DNA of 8,204 bases, from contig JALUYN010000571.1 in NCBI GenBank assembly GCA_027012915.1, forward strand, positions 1-8,204, given 5' to 3'. This document shows positions 1-7,064 of the stretch, in pieces. Position numbers and translations under genes: made by a program. The notes below the pieces were generated by a model, which saw nothing but the letters and a program-made list of their open reading frames with translations, was not told the DNA's origin and did not search any database. The number at the start of each line of letters is the position of its first letter. Within the stretch, counting starts at the first letter, position 1. The stretch comes from Cellvibrionaceae bacterium (GTDB lineage: Bacteria; Pseudomonadota; Gammaproteobacteria; Pseudomonadales; Cellvibrionaceae).

Positions 1-1770
1 GCCACGCTTGCGGTTATTGTTATTGCGCGGTTTCTCGGTCTTTTTAGGCTCTTCTTCCTGCTTTTCAGCGCCGCCAAACCAAGAACGAAACAGCTTGGTG
101 AAGAAGCCTTCTTCCTTCGGCTCTGTCTTAGCTTCTTTCGCTTTGGGCTTTGCTGGCTCGGGAGCGGGTTGCGCAGGCGCCAATTGTTGAACAGCCGGCT
201 TCGGCAAATTCAGCGCTTCGGTTTTTACCAGTGCATCAGCGCCGGTTTCCTCAGTGACCACCGTGTTAATTTTGTAACTGGTTTCCAGGCTACCGGTCTC
301 GTCGTCGCGCAGGCGTTGAACTTCGAAGTGTGGAGTCACCATATGCTCGTTCGGAACAATGACTACGCGGGTATCATTGCGCATTTCGATGTTAGAGATC
401 GCGCGGCGCTTTTCATTCAGCAGGTAAGTCGCCACTGGTACTGGCGTAATAGCGCGGATCTCTGCGCTGCGCTCTTTGAGCGCTTCTTCTTCCACCAACC
501 GAAGAATAGACAGGGCAATGGATTTGGTGCCTCGAATGGTGCCCTGACCGCTACAGCGTGGGCAAACCTTAGAGGTTGTCTCACCAAGGGATGGGCGCAA
601 ACGTTGACGTGACATTTCCAACAAGCCAAAACGAGAAATTCGGCCTACCTGAACACGAGCTCGGTCCATGGCCAGCGCGTCACGCATGCGGTTTTCAACT
701 TCGCGCTGGTTGCGAACCGGTTGCATATCGATGAAGTCGATTACAACCAGACCGCCCATATCTCGCAGACGCAATTGACGGGCAATTTCATCTGCCGCTT
801 CCAGGTTGGTTTGCAGCGCGGTCTCCTCAATATCGCTGCCTTTTGTAGCGCGAGATGAATTGATATCAATAGACACTAGAGCTTCGGTGACATCAATTAC
901 GATCGAACCCCCGGACGGAAGTTTTACTTCGCGCTCGAATGCGGTCTCAATCTGACTCTCGATCTGGTAACGATTGAAGAGGGGAGTGTCGTCCTGGTAG
1001 AACTTTACCTTGCTCTGATAGTTGGGCATGACCTGTTGAATAAAGGCCAGTGCCAAATTGTAAGCATCCTGATTATCTACAATGACTTCACCGACATCTG
1101 GGCGCAAGTAGTCGCGAATTGCGCGGATAATGACGTTACTTTCCTGAAACAGGAAGTGGGGTGCGCCGGAGCCGTCAGCTTCAGTCTTGATGGCATCCCA
1201 CAGTTGTAGAAGATAGTTAAGATCCCATTGCAGCTCTTCTGCACTGCGACCGACACCAGCAGTGCGGACGATAACGCCCATACCATTGGGAACTTCAATT
1301 TTTGAGAGCGCGTCGCGCAGCTCCGCACGATCTTCACCGTCGATACGTCGTGAGATACCGCCAGCCCGAGGGTTGTTTGGCATCAATACCAGATAGCGCC
1401 CAGCGAGGCTGATAAAGGTGGTCAGTGCAGCGCCTTTGTTGCCACGCTCTTCTTTATCCACCTGAACAACTACTTCCTGGCCTTCTTTGAGGACATCTTT
1501 AATTTTAAGACGGCCATCACCACCAGAATTCTTCGAAAAATACTCTCGAGAAATTTCCTTTAGAGGCAGGAAGCCATGGCGTTCAGCGCCATAGTCAACA
1601 AATGCGGCTTCGAGACTTGGCTCGATACGGGTGATTTTACCTTTATAGATATTGGCTTTTTTCTGTTCGCGGGTGCGATTCTCAATATCCAGATCATAAA
1701 GCCATTGGCCATCGACCAGGGCTACGCGCAACTCTTCCGGCTGAGTTGCATTGATCAACATTCTTTTCAT
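1..1770 (-). CDS. rne: Ribonuclease E, N-terminal 590 residues (3' end of gene cut by window edge)
   Basis: Endoribonuclease that starts mRNA decay and processes rRNA and tRNA precursors; in this family it scaffolds the degradosome at the inner membrane. Reading the minus strand from the ATG at 1770 gives an uninterrupted frame starting [20 protein letters not shown], the classic RNase E start. An S1 RNA-binding domain lies at about residues 36-118. The two metal-binding aspartates are D302 (SIDINS) and D345 (VVIDFID), equivalent to E. coli D303 and D346. The zinc-link motif CPRC is at C403/C406 (E. coli 404/407). After the catalytic half comes a P/A/K-rich linker. Residues about 553-568 ([13 protein letters not shown]) look like the amphipathic membrane-targeting helix, followed by a basic N/R-rich stretch that begins the scaffold domain. 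The rest is outside the window; E. coli RNase E has 1061 residues. A Shine-Dalgarno-like AGGT (1776-1779) precedes the start. Expression is probably autoregulated through the long leader. Divergent to rluC. Confidence 0.97.
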   Translation of the reverse strand, partial: MKRMLINATQPEELRVALVDGQWLYDLDIENRTREQKKANIYKGKITRIEPSLEAAFVDYGAERHGFLPLKEISREYFSKNSGGDGRLKIKDVLKEGQEVVVQVDKEERGNKGAALTTFISLAGRYLVLMPNNPRAGGISRRIDGEDRAELRDALSKIEVPNGMGVIVRTAGVGRSAEELQWDLNYLLQLWDAIKTEADGSGAPHFLFQESNVIIRAIRDYLRPDVGEVIVDNQDAYNLALAFIQQVMPNYQSKVKFYQDDTPLFNRYQIESQIETAFEREVKLPSGGSIVIDVTEALVSIDINSSRATKGSDIEETALQTNLEAADEIARQLRLRDMGGLVVIDFIDMQPVRNQREVENRMRDALAMDRARVQVGRISRFGLLEMSRQRLRPSLGETTSKVCPRCSGQGTIRGTKSIALSILRLVEEEALKERSAEIRAITPVPVATYLLNEKRRAISNIEMRNDTRVVIVPNEHMVTPHFEVQRLRDDETGSLETSYKINTVVTEETGADALVKTEALNLPKPAVQQLAPAQPAPEPAKPKAKEAKTEPKEEGFFTKLFRSWFGGAEKQEEEPKKTEKPRNNNNRKRG

Positions 1771-1790
1771 GTGTTACCTGATTGTAAGGG

Positions 1791-1875
1791 CACATTGCCG
1801 GAACCGGCGAACAGAAAGGTGCGGAGATCAGCCTCGCTATAACAATATGCTGCTTGGTAAAGCTCACATTGCCGG
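1791..1875 (-). repeat. Pair of 11-bp direct repeats (CACATTGCCGG) in rne leader
   Basis: CACATTGCCGG occurs at 1791-1801 and again at 1865-1875, 74 bases apart. On the rne transcript each reads CCGGCAAUGUG, and each overlaps a hairpin. A repeated RNA motif in one leader could be a repeated protein-binding or cleavage site, or a small local duplication. No function is shown. Confidence 0.5.
1797..1808 (-). promoter_or_regulatory. Hairpin in rne leader, near the ribosome site
   Basis: Perfect 12-base dyad GCCGGAACCGGC. As minus-strand RNA it forms a 4-bp GC stem with a GUUC loop, 18 bases upstream of the AGGT ribosome site of rne. It is close enough to affect ribosome access or RNase E cleavage; that role is inference. 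Confidence 0.4.
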
Positions 1876-1887
1876 CTGTTGGGCAAT
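1868..1887 (-). promoter_or_regulatory. Hairpin in rne leader (6-bp stem, 8-nt loop)
   Basis: ATTGCC (1868-1873) pairs with GGCAAT (1882-1887) around an 8-base loop. Its left arm belongs to an 11-base direct repeat also present at 1791-1801, so two neighbouring hairpins carry the same sequence. Confidence 0.4.
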
Positions 1888-1931
1888 AAAATCAATAGCT
1901 TAAAGCGACTTCTTAAAGTTGTTTATAAGCG

Positions 1932-1951
1932 GAGGCTGAAGCTTCAGCCCC
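1932..1951 (-). promoter_or_regulatory. Strong hairpin in rne leader (8-bp stem, AGCU loop)
   Basis: A perfect 16-base palindrome (GGCTGAAGCTTCAGCC, 1934-1949) extends by a G-U and a G-C pair on the minus-strand RNA, giving an 8-bp stem with a tetraloop. No T-run follows on either strand, so a terminator is unlikely. It is the most stable simple stem in the leader, about 160 bases upstream of the rne start codon. Confidence 0.5.
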
Positions 1952-2167
1952 TGAATTTATTGTCATGTACTCAGACCAATGACTAACAATGGTCGTTGAT
2001 TTGTCTTACTTGGGAGCCCGTTCGAGGTCTGACCGCCCAGCGTTGTGTTGGCTATTTCTATGCACTCTATTGGAATAGTGTCCTGCTGGAATATTCCTGA
2101 TGGAGGATAGAGGCGTGGTCGAGCGTCGACGAAGTTCCTTAAATAATTAGAGCATCTCTTAGATGAA

Positions 2168-2193
2168 CGCTGCTCTGTTTCTGTACGGCAGCG
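2168..2193 (-). promoter_or_regulatory. Inverted repeat in rne-rluC intergenic region
   Basis: CGCTGC (2168-2173) pairs with GCAGCG (2188-2193) around a 14-base loop. It may be part of the rne leader if transcription starts further upstream; no T-run follows. Confidence 0.35.
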
Positions 2194-2235
2194 GTCAAAT
2201 TGCAATCTTTTTGAACGACTAGTTTCAGTTTTGTG

Positions 2236-2319
2236 CGATTGTCGTTTGTGCTCTGGGCAACGTACATGTCATGTTTTTGCTGTTGCCCGAGAGCTTTTGT
2301 CGTTTATGCGACTGAATCG
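2236..2319 (-). promoter_or_regulatory. Large nested inverted-repeat element upstream of rne
   Basis: The inner stem pairs 2250-2261 with 2282-2294: 12 bp with one bulged base (2289) and a 20-base loop. An outer stem pairs 2236-2244 with 2309-2312 and 2315-2319: 9 bp with a 2-base bulge. The arms also contain a near-perfect direct repeat, TGTCGTTTGTGC (2240-2251) and TGTCGTTTATGC (2298-2309). A hairpin at 2316-2330 (ATCGG/CCGAT) uses the same bases as the outer stem, so the two folds exclude each other. It could be the 5' end of a long rne leader, a small RNA, or a DNA regulatory dyad. Confidence 0.45.
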
Positions 2320-2478
2320 GAAGTACCGATCATTGTCAGTCTCGTCGGTGTTACCGCGGTATTTCCTAGTGACACACCCCTATAGCGAGCCCGGAAACCT
2401 GACCAGTTAACGGCTTGGAATATAGCAATATCTATTCAAATGATCAATTGGGATGAGCTATTGTGTGCATTTCGTGGG

Positions 2479-2484
2479 TATAAT
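2479..2484 (+). promoter_or_regulatory. Perfect -10 box (TATAAT) of rluC; start predicted at the ATG
   Basis: A consensus TATAAT ends six bases before the rluC ATG, so the usual spacing puts the transcription start on A2491, the first base of the gene. A T-G at 2475-2476 is one base off a true extended -10, and no good -35 lies 16-18 bases upstream. No Shine-Dalgarno sequence precedes the ATG. Together this suggests a leaderless mRNA. Confidence 0.5.
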
Positions 2485-2490
2485 CGCGCC

Positions 2491-3456
2491 ATGACTGATT
2501 CTCAAAAAAATGCTCCCCCCTCAAAAGTTCGATTTGTTGACATAGACGATGACCGCGAAGGCCAGCGTATCGACAATTTCCTCGCCAGCCAGCTAAAAGG
2601 GGTTCCCAAATCACTGATTTACCGAATTCTGCGAAAAGGTGAGGTCCGCGTAAACAAAGGGCGGGTCAAACCGGAATATAAACTGCGCTCCGGAGACGTA
2701 GTTAGAGTGCCTCCCGTACGCCTGCCAGAAGCCAAAGAAGCCGCAAAACCCAGCCAGCAGCTTGCCGACCTGATTGAAGCGTCAATCCTTTACGAAGATA
2801 AAAAGCTCATCATCGTTAACAAGCCCTCAGGTCTCGCAGTACACGGTGGCAGCGGCATCAATTTGGGGCTGATTGAAACCATGCGGCAGATCCGGCCCCA
2901 GGAGAAATCACTAGAACTGGTGCATCGCCTGGACCGCGACACATCCGGCTGCATTATGATCGCGAAACGACGCAGCATGTTGCGTTATCTCCACGAACAG
3001 CTTCGTGAAGGGCGCATACAGAAAATCTATCACGCCTTGGTATTCGGACGCTGGCCAAATCGCAAGAAAGAAGTAAACGCACCGTTGAAGAAGAATGAAT
3101 TGCAAAGCGGTGAACGAATGGTGCGGGTTGATCCGGAAGGAAAAGCCTCACGAACATTGTTTCGCGTACTTAACCGCTACAGCGATTGTACCTTAATGGA
3201 AGCCAAACCCGTGACCGGCCGAACTCACCAGATTCGGGTTCACGCCCAGCACGCGGGCCACGGGTTGGTTGGAGATCCAAAGTACGGCAATGACGATTTC
3301 AATAGGCAAATGAAAGGCAAGGGATTTAATCGCCTTTTTCTGCACGCCGCCGCACTTGAGTTGATTCACCCCGACACCTCTGAGCAACTGCGCGTTGAAG
3401 CCCCACTGGATGATCGACTTGAAAGAGCATTGAAACAGCTTGGACGGGAGCAGTAG
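2491..3456 (+). CDS. rluC: 23S rRNA pseudouridine synthase RluC
   Basis: Isomerises uridines to pseudouridine at 23S rRNA positions 955, 2504 and 2580 (E. coli numbering) near the peptidyl-transferase centre. From the ATG at 2491 the protein has 321 residues, against 319 in E. coli. An S4 RNA-binding domain spans about residues 22-80 (including [12 protein letters not shown]). The RluA-type catalytic domain follows, with HRLDRDTSG at 145-153, where D148 is the catalytic aspartate, and GRTHQIRVH at 243-251. An in-frame ATG at 2440 would add 17 residues unlike the family N-terminus, would place the -10 box inside the gene, and has no ribosome site, so I prefer 2491. Divergent from rne, as in E. 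coli and Pseudomonas. The HAD gene starts one base past the stop, so the two are probably co-transcribed. Confidence 0.95.
   Translation: MTDSQKNAPPSKVRFVDIDDDREGQRIDNFLASQLKGVPKSLIYRILRKGEVRVNKGRVKPEYKLRSGDVVRVPPVRLPEAKEAAKPSQQLADLIEASILYEDKKLIIVNKPSGLAVHGGSGINLGLIETMRQIRPQEKSLELVHRLDRDTSGCIMIAKRRSMLRYLHEQLREGRIQKIYHALVFGRWPNRKKEVNAPLKKNELQSGERMVRVDPEGKASRTLFRVLNRYSDCTLMEAKPVTGRTHQIRVHAQHAGHGLVGDPKYGNDDFNRQMKGKGFNRLFLHAAALELIHPDTSEQLRVEAPLDDRLERALKQLGREQ
3446..3450 (+). promoter_or_regulatory. Ribosome binding site deciding the HAD gene start
   Basis: GGGAG sits seven bases before the ATG at 3458, inside the last codons of rluC. It supports 3458 over the in-frame upstream ATG at 3440, and suggests translation linked to rluC. 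Confidence 0.6.
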
Positions 3457-3457
3457 C

Positions 3458-4093
3458 ATGCTATTCATATTTGACTGGGATGGCACCTTGTGCGATTCCA
3501 CTGGCAAAATCACCCACGCGCTCCATGAATCAATGGCAGACCTGGGATTCCCCAAGCTGCCAGATCAGACAGTGAAAAGCATTATAGGGCTAGGCTTACC
3601 TGAAGCCCTGCGGGTGCTAATTCCAGATATTGACGCCAAGGGCGTCGACGCCATGCGAGAACGCTATGTTCACCATTATGAAGAGGTTGATAGAACTCCG
3701 CCGCCACTGTTTGAGGGTGCACTTGAAACCTTGGAGCAATTGCTCGGCGACAACCATGATATAGCCATCGCCACAGGGAAAACCCGGCGCGGCCTGGATA
3801 AAATGCTGAAAGATTTGGAGCTTAGCGATCTATTTCAGGGCAGCCGTTGCGCCGACGAGACTCGCTCCAAGCCTCATCCCCAGATGCTCAATGAGCTACT
3901 ACGGGAGTTTGGGGTCACCGCTAATCATGCCTTGATGATTGGTGATACCAGTTTTGACCTGGAAATGGCCCACAATGCCGGTGTCAGAAGTGTTGCCGCG
4001 CTCTATGGGGCCCATCCAGTGGAGAGACTGAAACCCTTTAGCCCGGTGGCAAACCTTGAGCGTATCTCCGATCTACTGAAGCACGAATTCTAA
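3458..4093 (+). CDS. HAD-superfamily (subfamily IA) phosphatase, phosphoglycolate phosphatase-like
   Basis: Predicted cytoplasmic Mg-dependent phosphatase of 211 residues. All four HAD motifs are present: motif I FDWDGTL with nucleophile D6 and acid D8; motif II threonine T106 in IATGKTRRG; motif III lysine K138 in SKPHPQML; motif IV GDTSFD with D163 and D167. The helical stretch between motifs I and II fits a C1 cap, as in Gph and related enzymes. The substrate cannot be read from sequence; phosphoglycolate or another small phosphomonoester is possible. In Pseudomonas a gene of this family also follows rluC (from memory), so the pairing is ancestral. The start at 3458 is set by GGGAG and by motif I lying at the extreme N-terminus, usual for the family. 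Its stop is 13 bases from the stop of the convergent secretin-like gene. Confidence 0.9.
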   Translation: MLFIFDWDGTLCDSTGKITHALHESMADLGFPKLPDQTVKSIIGLGLPEALRVLIPDIDAKGVDAMRERYVHHYEEVDRTPPPLFEGALETLEQLLGDNHDIAIATGKTRRGLDKMLKDLELSDLFQGSRCADETRSKPHPQMLNELLREFGVTANHALMIGDTSFDLEMAHNAGVRSVAALYGAHPVERLKPFSPVANLERISDLLKHEF

Positions 4094-4106
4094 CCTTAAG
4101 GCGTTT

Positions 4107-4991
4107 TCAGCGGGTGAGATGCTCAACTTTTAAATAGATAGCTCCTTGTTGCGAGAGCCCGCCAGTCGTCCATCTTGAAATGCCGCCGTCTGAGCGAGAA
4201 TCTCTCTCACTGACGCCCCCTACAAAAATCCATTCATTCAAACGACCGCGAACTGTGCCGCTGTATGCTTGCACATCGATCTGATTGTTGTGCTTTAGCG
4301 ACTGTTTTTGAGTGCTTAACTGCAGAAGAACATCTCGATCATTTGCCATCCGGGGAGTTACATAGAATCCACTGACAACCGGTTGGTACTCTTGGTGAAT
4401 AACCGGTTGATGGCTGACGCTGTGAAATAACAGCTGAGTAATCGGAACTTTTTTACCAATTTCGATATACGCAGGATAGCCCTCCGTAGCGCGAACCTGC
4501 TGTAATGACTGACTGCCCTTTAGACTCGAATTTCGATGCACAACCACGCGATTACTGGAGCTTTGCGTGGTTCGGGTTACGGTAAGACCATCGCGATTAA
4601 TCGTCGTAGTTTGTGGAGCAGGGGATAGACGTATATTTTCGCTATTGTGCCGATAGCTGATACCTTTGCGGGACTGGGATGCCTCATTGCCACGACGAAT
4701 GGAAATCCGGAATTGAGCGAGTGGTTGATCCAGCTCTTCGACCAACAGTTTCAGGGCGGTGATTTCACCTCGCGACCCGCGCGCAATTAGCTTATTGCCA
4801 CTGGCGGTCAATTTAACCTTGCCATCTAACAATGGACGCAAGTCTTCCAACAAGACATTGGCTGGACGGTGCTGCATCGGAATAATTTCAGTGTGGCCGT
4901 TTTCCGCTGCCAAGTAAGGGCTAATCAGTAACAAAATCGCGCCAGGCAAGCCAAATACGCGCAACCATTTGAAAAGGGCTCTTGTGTTCAT
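4107..4991 (-). CDS. Short exported secretin-like protein (NolW-type N-domain, no full barrel)
   Basis: A 294-residue protein resembling pieces of type II/III secretion secretins. Residues 1-29 look like a signal peptide: R/K-containing start, hydrophobic core GAILLLISPYLAA, cleavage likely after A29. Residues 35-100 fit a secretin N-domain (NolW-like) ring-building fold (EIIPMQHRPANVLLEDLRPL, then LTASGNKLIARG and an LDQP turn). Residues 101-165 are polar and S/T/R/N-rich, probably a flexible linker. Residues 172-259 resemble the secretin core (IEIGKKVPI, VTPRM at 211-215, GRLNEWIFVGG at 249-259). Genuine outer-membrane secretins usually exceed 400 residues, and the membrane-spanning part appears absent, so this is probably a periplasmic or envelope protein and not a pore. 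Start and upstream stop overlap as TGATG; the ribosome site is weak, implying translational coupling with the DUF7931-like gene. Its exact role is unknown. Confidence 0.75.
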   Translation of the reverse strand: MNTRALFKWLRVFGLPGAILLLISPYLAAENGHTEIIPMQHRPANVLLEDLRPLLDGKVKLTASGNKLIARGSRGEITALKLLVEELDQPLAQFRISIRRGNEASQSRKGISYRHNSENIRLSPAPQTTTINRDGLTVTRTTQSSSNRVVVHRNSSLKGSQSLQQVRATEGYPAYIEIGKKVPITQLLFHSVSHQPVIHQEYQPVVSGFYVTPRMANDRDVLLQLSTQKQSLKHNNQIDVQAYSGTVRGRLNEWIFVGGVSERDSRSDGGISRWTTGGLSQQGAIYLKVEHLTR

Positions 4992-5494
4992 CAGATTCTC
5001 AAAGTCTTAAGATCCGGAATGTCAGCGCTTTGGCGCTCCCATAGGGTGTCAAACTCTTCAAGCAAATTTTGGGCCTCAGGCCTCGCCGATGAATTGTAAA
5101 ACCCCTGGTAACCATCGCTATTGTGTCGAACCAATAGCGACGAACGATCCGCGACTATGTACTCAATTGTCTTATTCTGGGGCTCACAGGTTAACTTTCG
5201 AATCGCTATTTTGCTGGGTAATCGCTTGGCCAAATCGACAAATTTCAAGCGCACCTTAGCAATATCCCTGCATTTCTTAACCAATACGCGAACATTGGCC
5301 TTTGAATGCCGCCTGGTCATGGCACTGATTGCATCAACAATTTCGCCGTCATTGAAGATAAAGGGATCAAGTCGCTCGCAAATTAGGGCACACTCCTTGA
5401 CGCCTTCGCTGCATAGCCGCAGATAGAATTCTCGATAATCCTGTAGACTGTCGAGCAATATCAGGGTTTCGCAGGCTTGTGAAGGTCTGGCCAT
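4991..5494 (-). CDS. DUF7931-like protein of unknown function
   Basis: A 167-residue soluble protein with no signal peptide or membrane segment. The pattern resembles what I know as DUF7931: an early helix (LDSLQDYREFYLRLC), a strand before LDPFIFNDGEIVDAISAM (about 43-60), a basic segment RRHSKANVRVLVKK, a central LAKRLPSKIAIRKL and a C-terminal W-E-R. The fold recalls phospholipase-D-like domains, which is inference; no HKD catalytic motif is present, so enzymatic activity is unlikely. Four cysteines occur, with no obvious metal-site spacing. A strong AGAGGA ribosome site (5499-5504) supports the ATG at 5494. It is the first gene of a two-gene operon: its TGA shares a base with the ATG of the secretin-like gene. 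Family assignment is from memory and moderate. Confidence 0.65.
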   Translation of the reverse strand: MARPSQACETLILLDSLQDYREFYLRLCSEGVKECALICERLDPFIFNDGEIVDAISAMTRRHSKANVRVLVKKCRDIAKVRLKFVDLAKRLPSKIAIRKLTCEPQNKTIEYIVADRSSLLVRHNSDGYQGFYNSSARPEAQNLLEEFDTLWERQSADIPDLKTLRI

Positions 5495-5498
5495 GTTT

Positions 5499-5504
5499 TC
5501 CTCT
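5499..5504 (-). promoter_or_regulatory. Strong ribosome binding site for the DUF7931-like gene
   Basis: AGAGGA on the minus strand, four bases before the ATG at 5494. It is the clearest Shine-Dalgarno sequence in the window and marks this gene as the well-translated first cistron of the pair. Confidence 0.65.
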
Positions 5505-5624
5505 TTAACCAGGATTTACCAACAAGAGAGTAGCATTTTCACTGACGCCTGAATAATCCAGGTCGCCACAGTATTTTGTGTGACTGCCCCAAGGAAGATA
5601 GACACCTAATAACACACCTCATAA

Positions 5625-5654
5625 AATGTCCGATACTATTTAGTATTCGACATT
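5625..5654. promoter_or_regulatory. 30-bp near-perfect palindrome: operator or recombinase core site
   Basis: Arms AATGTCCGATAC (5625-5636) and GTATTCGACATT (5643-5654) are inverted copies matching at 10 of 12 positions, around a 6-base centre, TATTTA. The layout of two ~12-bp arms and a 6-bp spacer resembles tyrosine-recombinase core sites such as dif (11-6-11), and an intact tyrosine recombinase gene starts 70 bases downstream. The right arm also overlaps the -35 of the predicted recombinase promoter, so an autoregulatory operator is equally possible. No T-run follows, so it is not a terminator. Confidence 0.55.
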
Positions 5655-5675
5655 AAATAATATCACTGCTACTAT
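5647..5675 (+). promoter_or_regulatory. Predicted sigma-70 promoter of the recombinase gene
   Basis: TCGACA (5647-5652, five of six consensus bases) and TACTAT (5670-5675, four of six) with a 17-base spacer, about 40 bases ahead of the gene. The -35 lies within the right arm of the 30-bp palindrome, so a protein bound there would block transcription. Confidence 0.5.
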
Positions 5676-5723
5676 GAACCTACTTCCAGGAAAAACCTAG
5701 AAACCCAATTCAAAGATCTTGTT

Positions 5724-6959
5724 ATGGCCAAGGTTACACCAGTCCCTCTATTCACAACTCTGGACAATCTCAAGCACACAGACTTGGGAGATTACCCAGA
5801 TCTTTTCGCGTTTTTGAACGAAGGCCCTAATTGGCGCCTTCAGAATTGGCGCTGGGGCCAGGAATTTTTGTTGTTTGTGGGCCGTCACAAATCCAGTCAT
5901 ACATTCACCCGATTTCGTTCCGAGATCGAACGCTTTTTGTTGTGGCTTTACCTGTACAAGAATCAAACGCTGGAGTCGCTCAAGAGAAACGATGTGCTCG
6001 AGTATATGGATTTCATCTGGCAACCTCCGCTGAACTGGATTTCATTGGTCAATGTCGAGAAATTTCAGCTTGTCGGCGGCAGTTACCGCGCCAACAAAGC
6101 CTGGGCACCGTTTCGCATGGTCGTTCCAAAAGGCAGCGATCTGAATAAAGCGGACAAAAAGAAATATCGCCCCTCACAGCAGTCGATCCACGCGGCGTTT
6201 ACAGCGCTAAACGCACTGTACAAATATCTGGTCGACGAGGAACACATTTACGGAAATCCAATTCAGGTGGCGAAAAAGCACTGCCGCTTGATCCATAAGG
6301 ACGCCCAAGTAAAAGAAGTTAAGCGATTGACCGAGCAGCAATGGGAATATCTCCTCAAAACAGCGCATAAAATGGCCGATGAAGATCATCTCTATGAACG
6401 TAATCTGTTCCTTATCGCGGCAATGAAAACGCTGTTTCTTCGTATTTCGGAATTTTCAGAGCGCCCGGATTGGTCACCCCATATGGGGCACTTTTGGCAA
6501 GATCACAACCAAAATTGGTGGCTCAAAGTGTACGGTAAAGGCCGCAAGCTTCGGGATATAACTGTTCCAGATGGTTTTATCCCCTATCTGAAGCGGTATC
6601 GGACATTTCGAGGCCTCGACGCCCTTCCGGTTATCCGTGAAAGCGAACCCATTATCGAGAAAATTCGTGGGCGCGGCGGTATGACCTCACGCCAGCTCAC
6701 GAGGCTGGTTCAGGATGTGTTTGATCGTGCGCATCAAGATCTTCTCGCTCAAGCGGGTACTGACGAAGCTCAGAATTTCAAACAAGCCACCACACACTGG
6801 TTGCGTCATACCGGAGCCAGTTTGGAAATCGAGCGCGGACGCCCCCTCAAAGATGTATCGGAAGACCTTGGTCACGCCAGCATGGCAATAACAGATGCGG
6901 TGTATATTCAATCAGAAAGCCAGAAACGTGCTGCCAGCGGCAAGAATCGAAAGGTCTAA
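5724..6959 (+). CDS. Tyrosine recombinase / site-specific integrase (411 residues)
   Basis: Cuts and rejoins DNA at specific sites through a 3'-phosphotyrosine intermediate. The catalytic set is complete: R240 (LRISE), K272 (YGKGRKL, beta-hairpin lysine), H358 and R361 (HWLRH), H384 (LGH) and the nucleophile Y394. An N-terminal SAM-like core-binding domain lies at about residues 55-190 (including FLLWLYL and ALNALYKYLVDEEHIYGNP). At 411 residues it is longer than XerC/XerD (about 300), with extra N-terminal sequence and an insertion near 95-135, closer in size to island or phage integrases. The ATG at 5724 has no good Shine-Dalgarno, but no earlier in-frame start is available. I see no excisionase, tRNA target or flanking duplicated att site in the window. 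It could serve a genomic island, a solitary inversion or resolution system, or be a remnant; the intact frame suggests activity. Confidence 0.92.
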   Translation: MAKVTPVPLFTTLDNLKHTDLGDYPDLFAFLNEGPNWRLQNWRWGQEFLLFVGRHKSSHTFTRFRSEIERFLLWLYLYKNQTLESLKRNDVLEYMDFIWQPPLNWISLVNVEKFQLVGGSYRANKAWAPFRMVVPKGSDLNKADKKKYRPSQQSIHAAFTALNALYKYLVDEEHIYGNPIQVAKKHCRLIHKDAQVKEVKRLTEQQWEYLLKTAHKMADEDHLYERNLFLIAAMKTLFLRISEFSERPDWSPHMGHFWQDHNQNWWLKVYGKGRKLRDITVPDGFIPYLKRYRTFRGLDALPVIRESEPIIEKIRGRGGMTSRQLTRLVQDVFDRAHQDLLAQAGTDEAQNFKQATTHWLRHTGASLEIERGRPLKDVSEDLGHASMAITDAVYIQSESQKRAASGKNRKV

Positions 6960-7064
6960 ACGACTTTAAGTGCAAAATAAATCAAGCACTAAGACTTGGG
7001 ATTTGCTTGGGTTTAAATGCAGAATTGCGAGAGGAAATATCGAAGGAGAAAATGGTGAGTCGGC

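Larger units (their letters stand above)
1771..2340 (-). promoter_or_regulatory. Presumed long structured leader and promoter region of rne
   Basis: About 720 bases separate the rne and rluC starts, and I see no convincing gene in them. The minus-strand 80-codon frame at 1963-2205 has no ribosome site and no recognisable protein. The stretch is dense in inverted repeats: 1797-1808, 1868-1887, 1932-1951, 1971-1977 with 2026-2032, 2168-2193, 2236-2319 and 2316-2330. Known biology: in E. coli the rne mRNA has a 361-nt leader whose hairpins let RNase E destabilise its own message, and a structured rne leader motif (rne-II) has been described in Pseudomonadales. I infer a leader with the same job. 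I could not identify the promoter or transcription start, so the upper limit is approximate. Confidence 0.55.

Noticed and set aside
1963..2205. 80-codon minus-strand frame in the rne-rluC gap
   Set aside because: No ribosome site, no recognisable motif, and it lies among inverted repeats of the presumed rne leader.
2440..2490. Longer rluC start at the ATG at 2440
   Set aside because: It adds 17 residues unlike the RluC N-terminus, has no Shine-Dalgarno, and would place a perfect -10 box inside the coding region.
3440..3457. Longer HAD gene start at the ATG at 3440
   Set aside because: The GGGAG ribosome site fits 3458, and HAD motif I normally lies at the extreme N-terminus.
4094..4106. 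CCTTAAGG palindrome between the convergent stops as a bidirectional terminator
   Set aside because: The dyad is only 8 bases, AT-rich, and has no loop or T-run, so it cannot be supported as a terminator.
4375..4410. Two AACCGGTT palindromes in the secretin-like gene
   Set aside because: They lie in coding sequence for the similar peptide segments QPVI and QPVV, so codon repetition explains them.
6052..6060. AATGTCGA inside the recombinase gene as another half-site of the 30-bp palindrome
   Set aside because: Only eight bases match and there is no inverted partner, so chance is sufficient.
6969..6990. AGTGC/GCACT inverted repeat just after the recombinase stop as a terminator
   Set aside because: A five-pair stem with a 12-base loop and no T-run; the hairpin at 7147-7174 is a better candidate.
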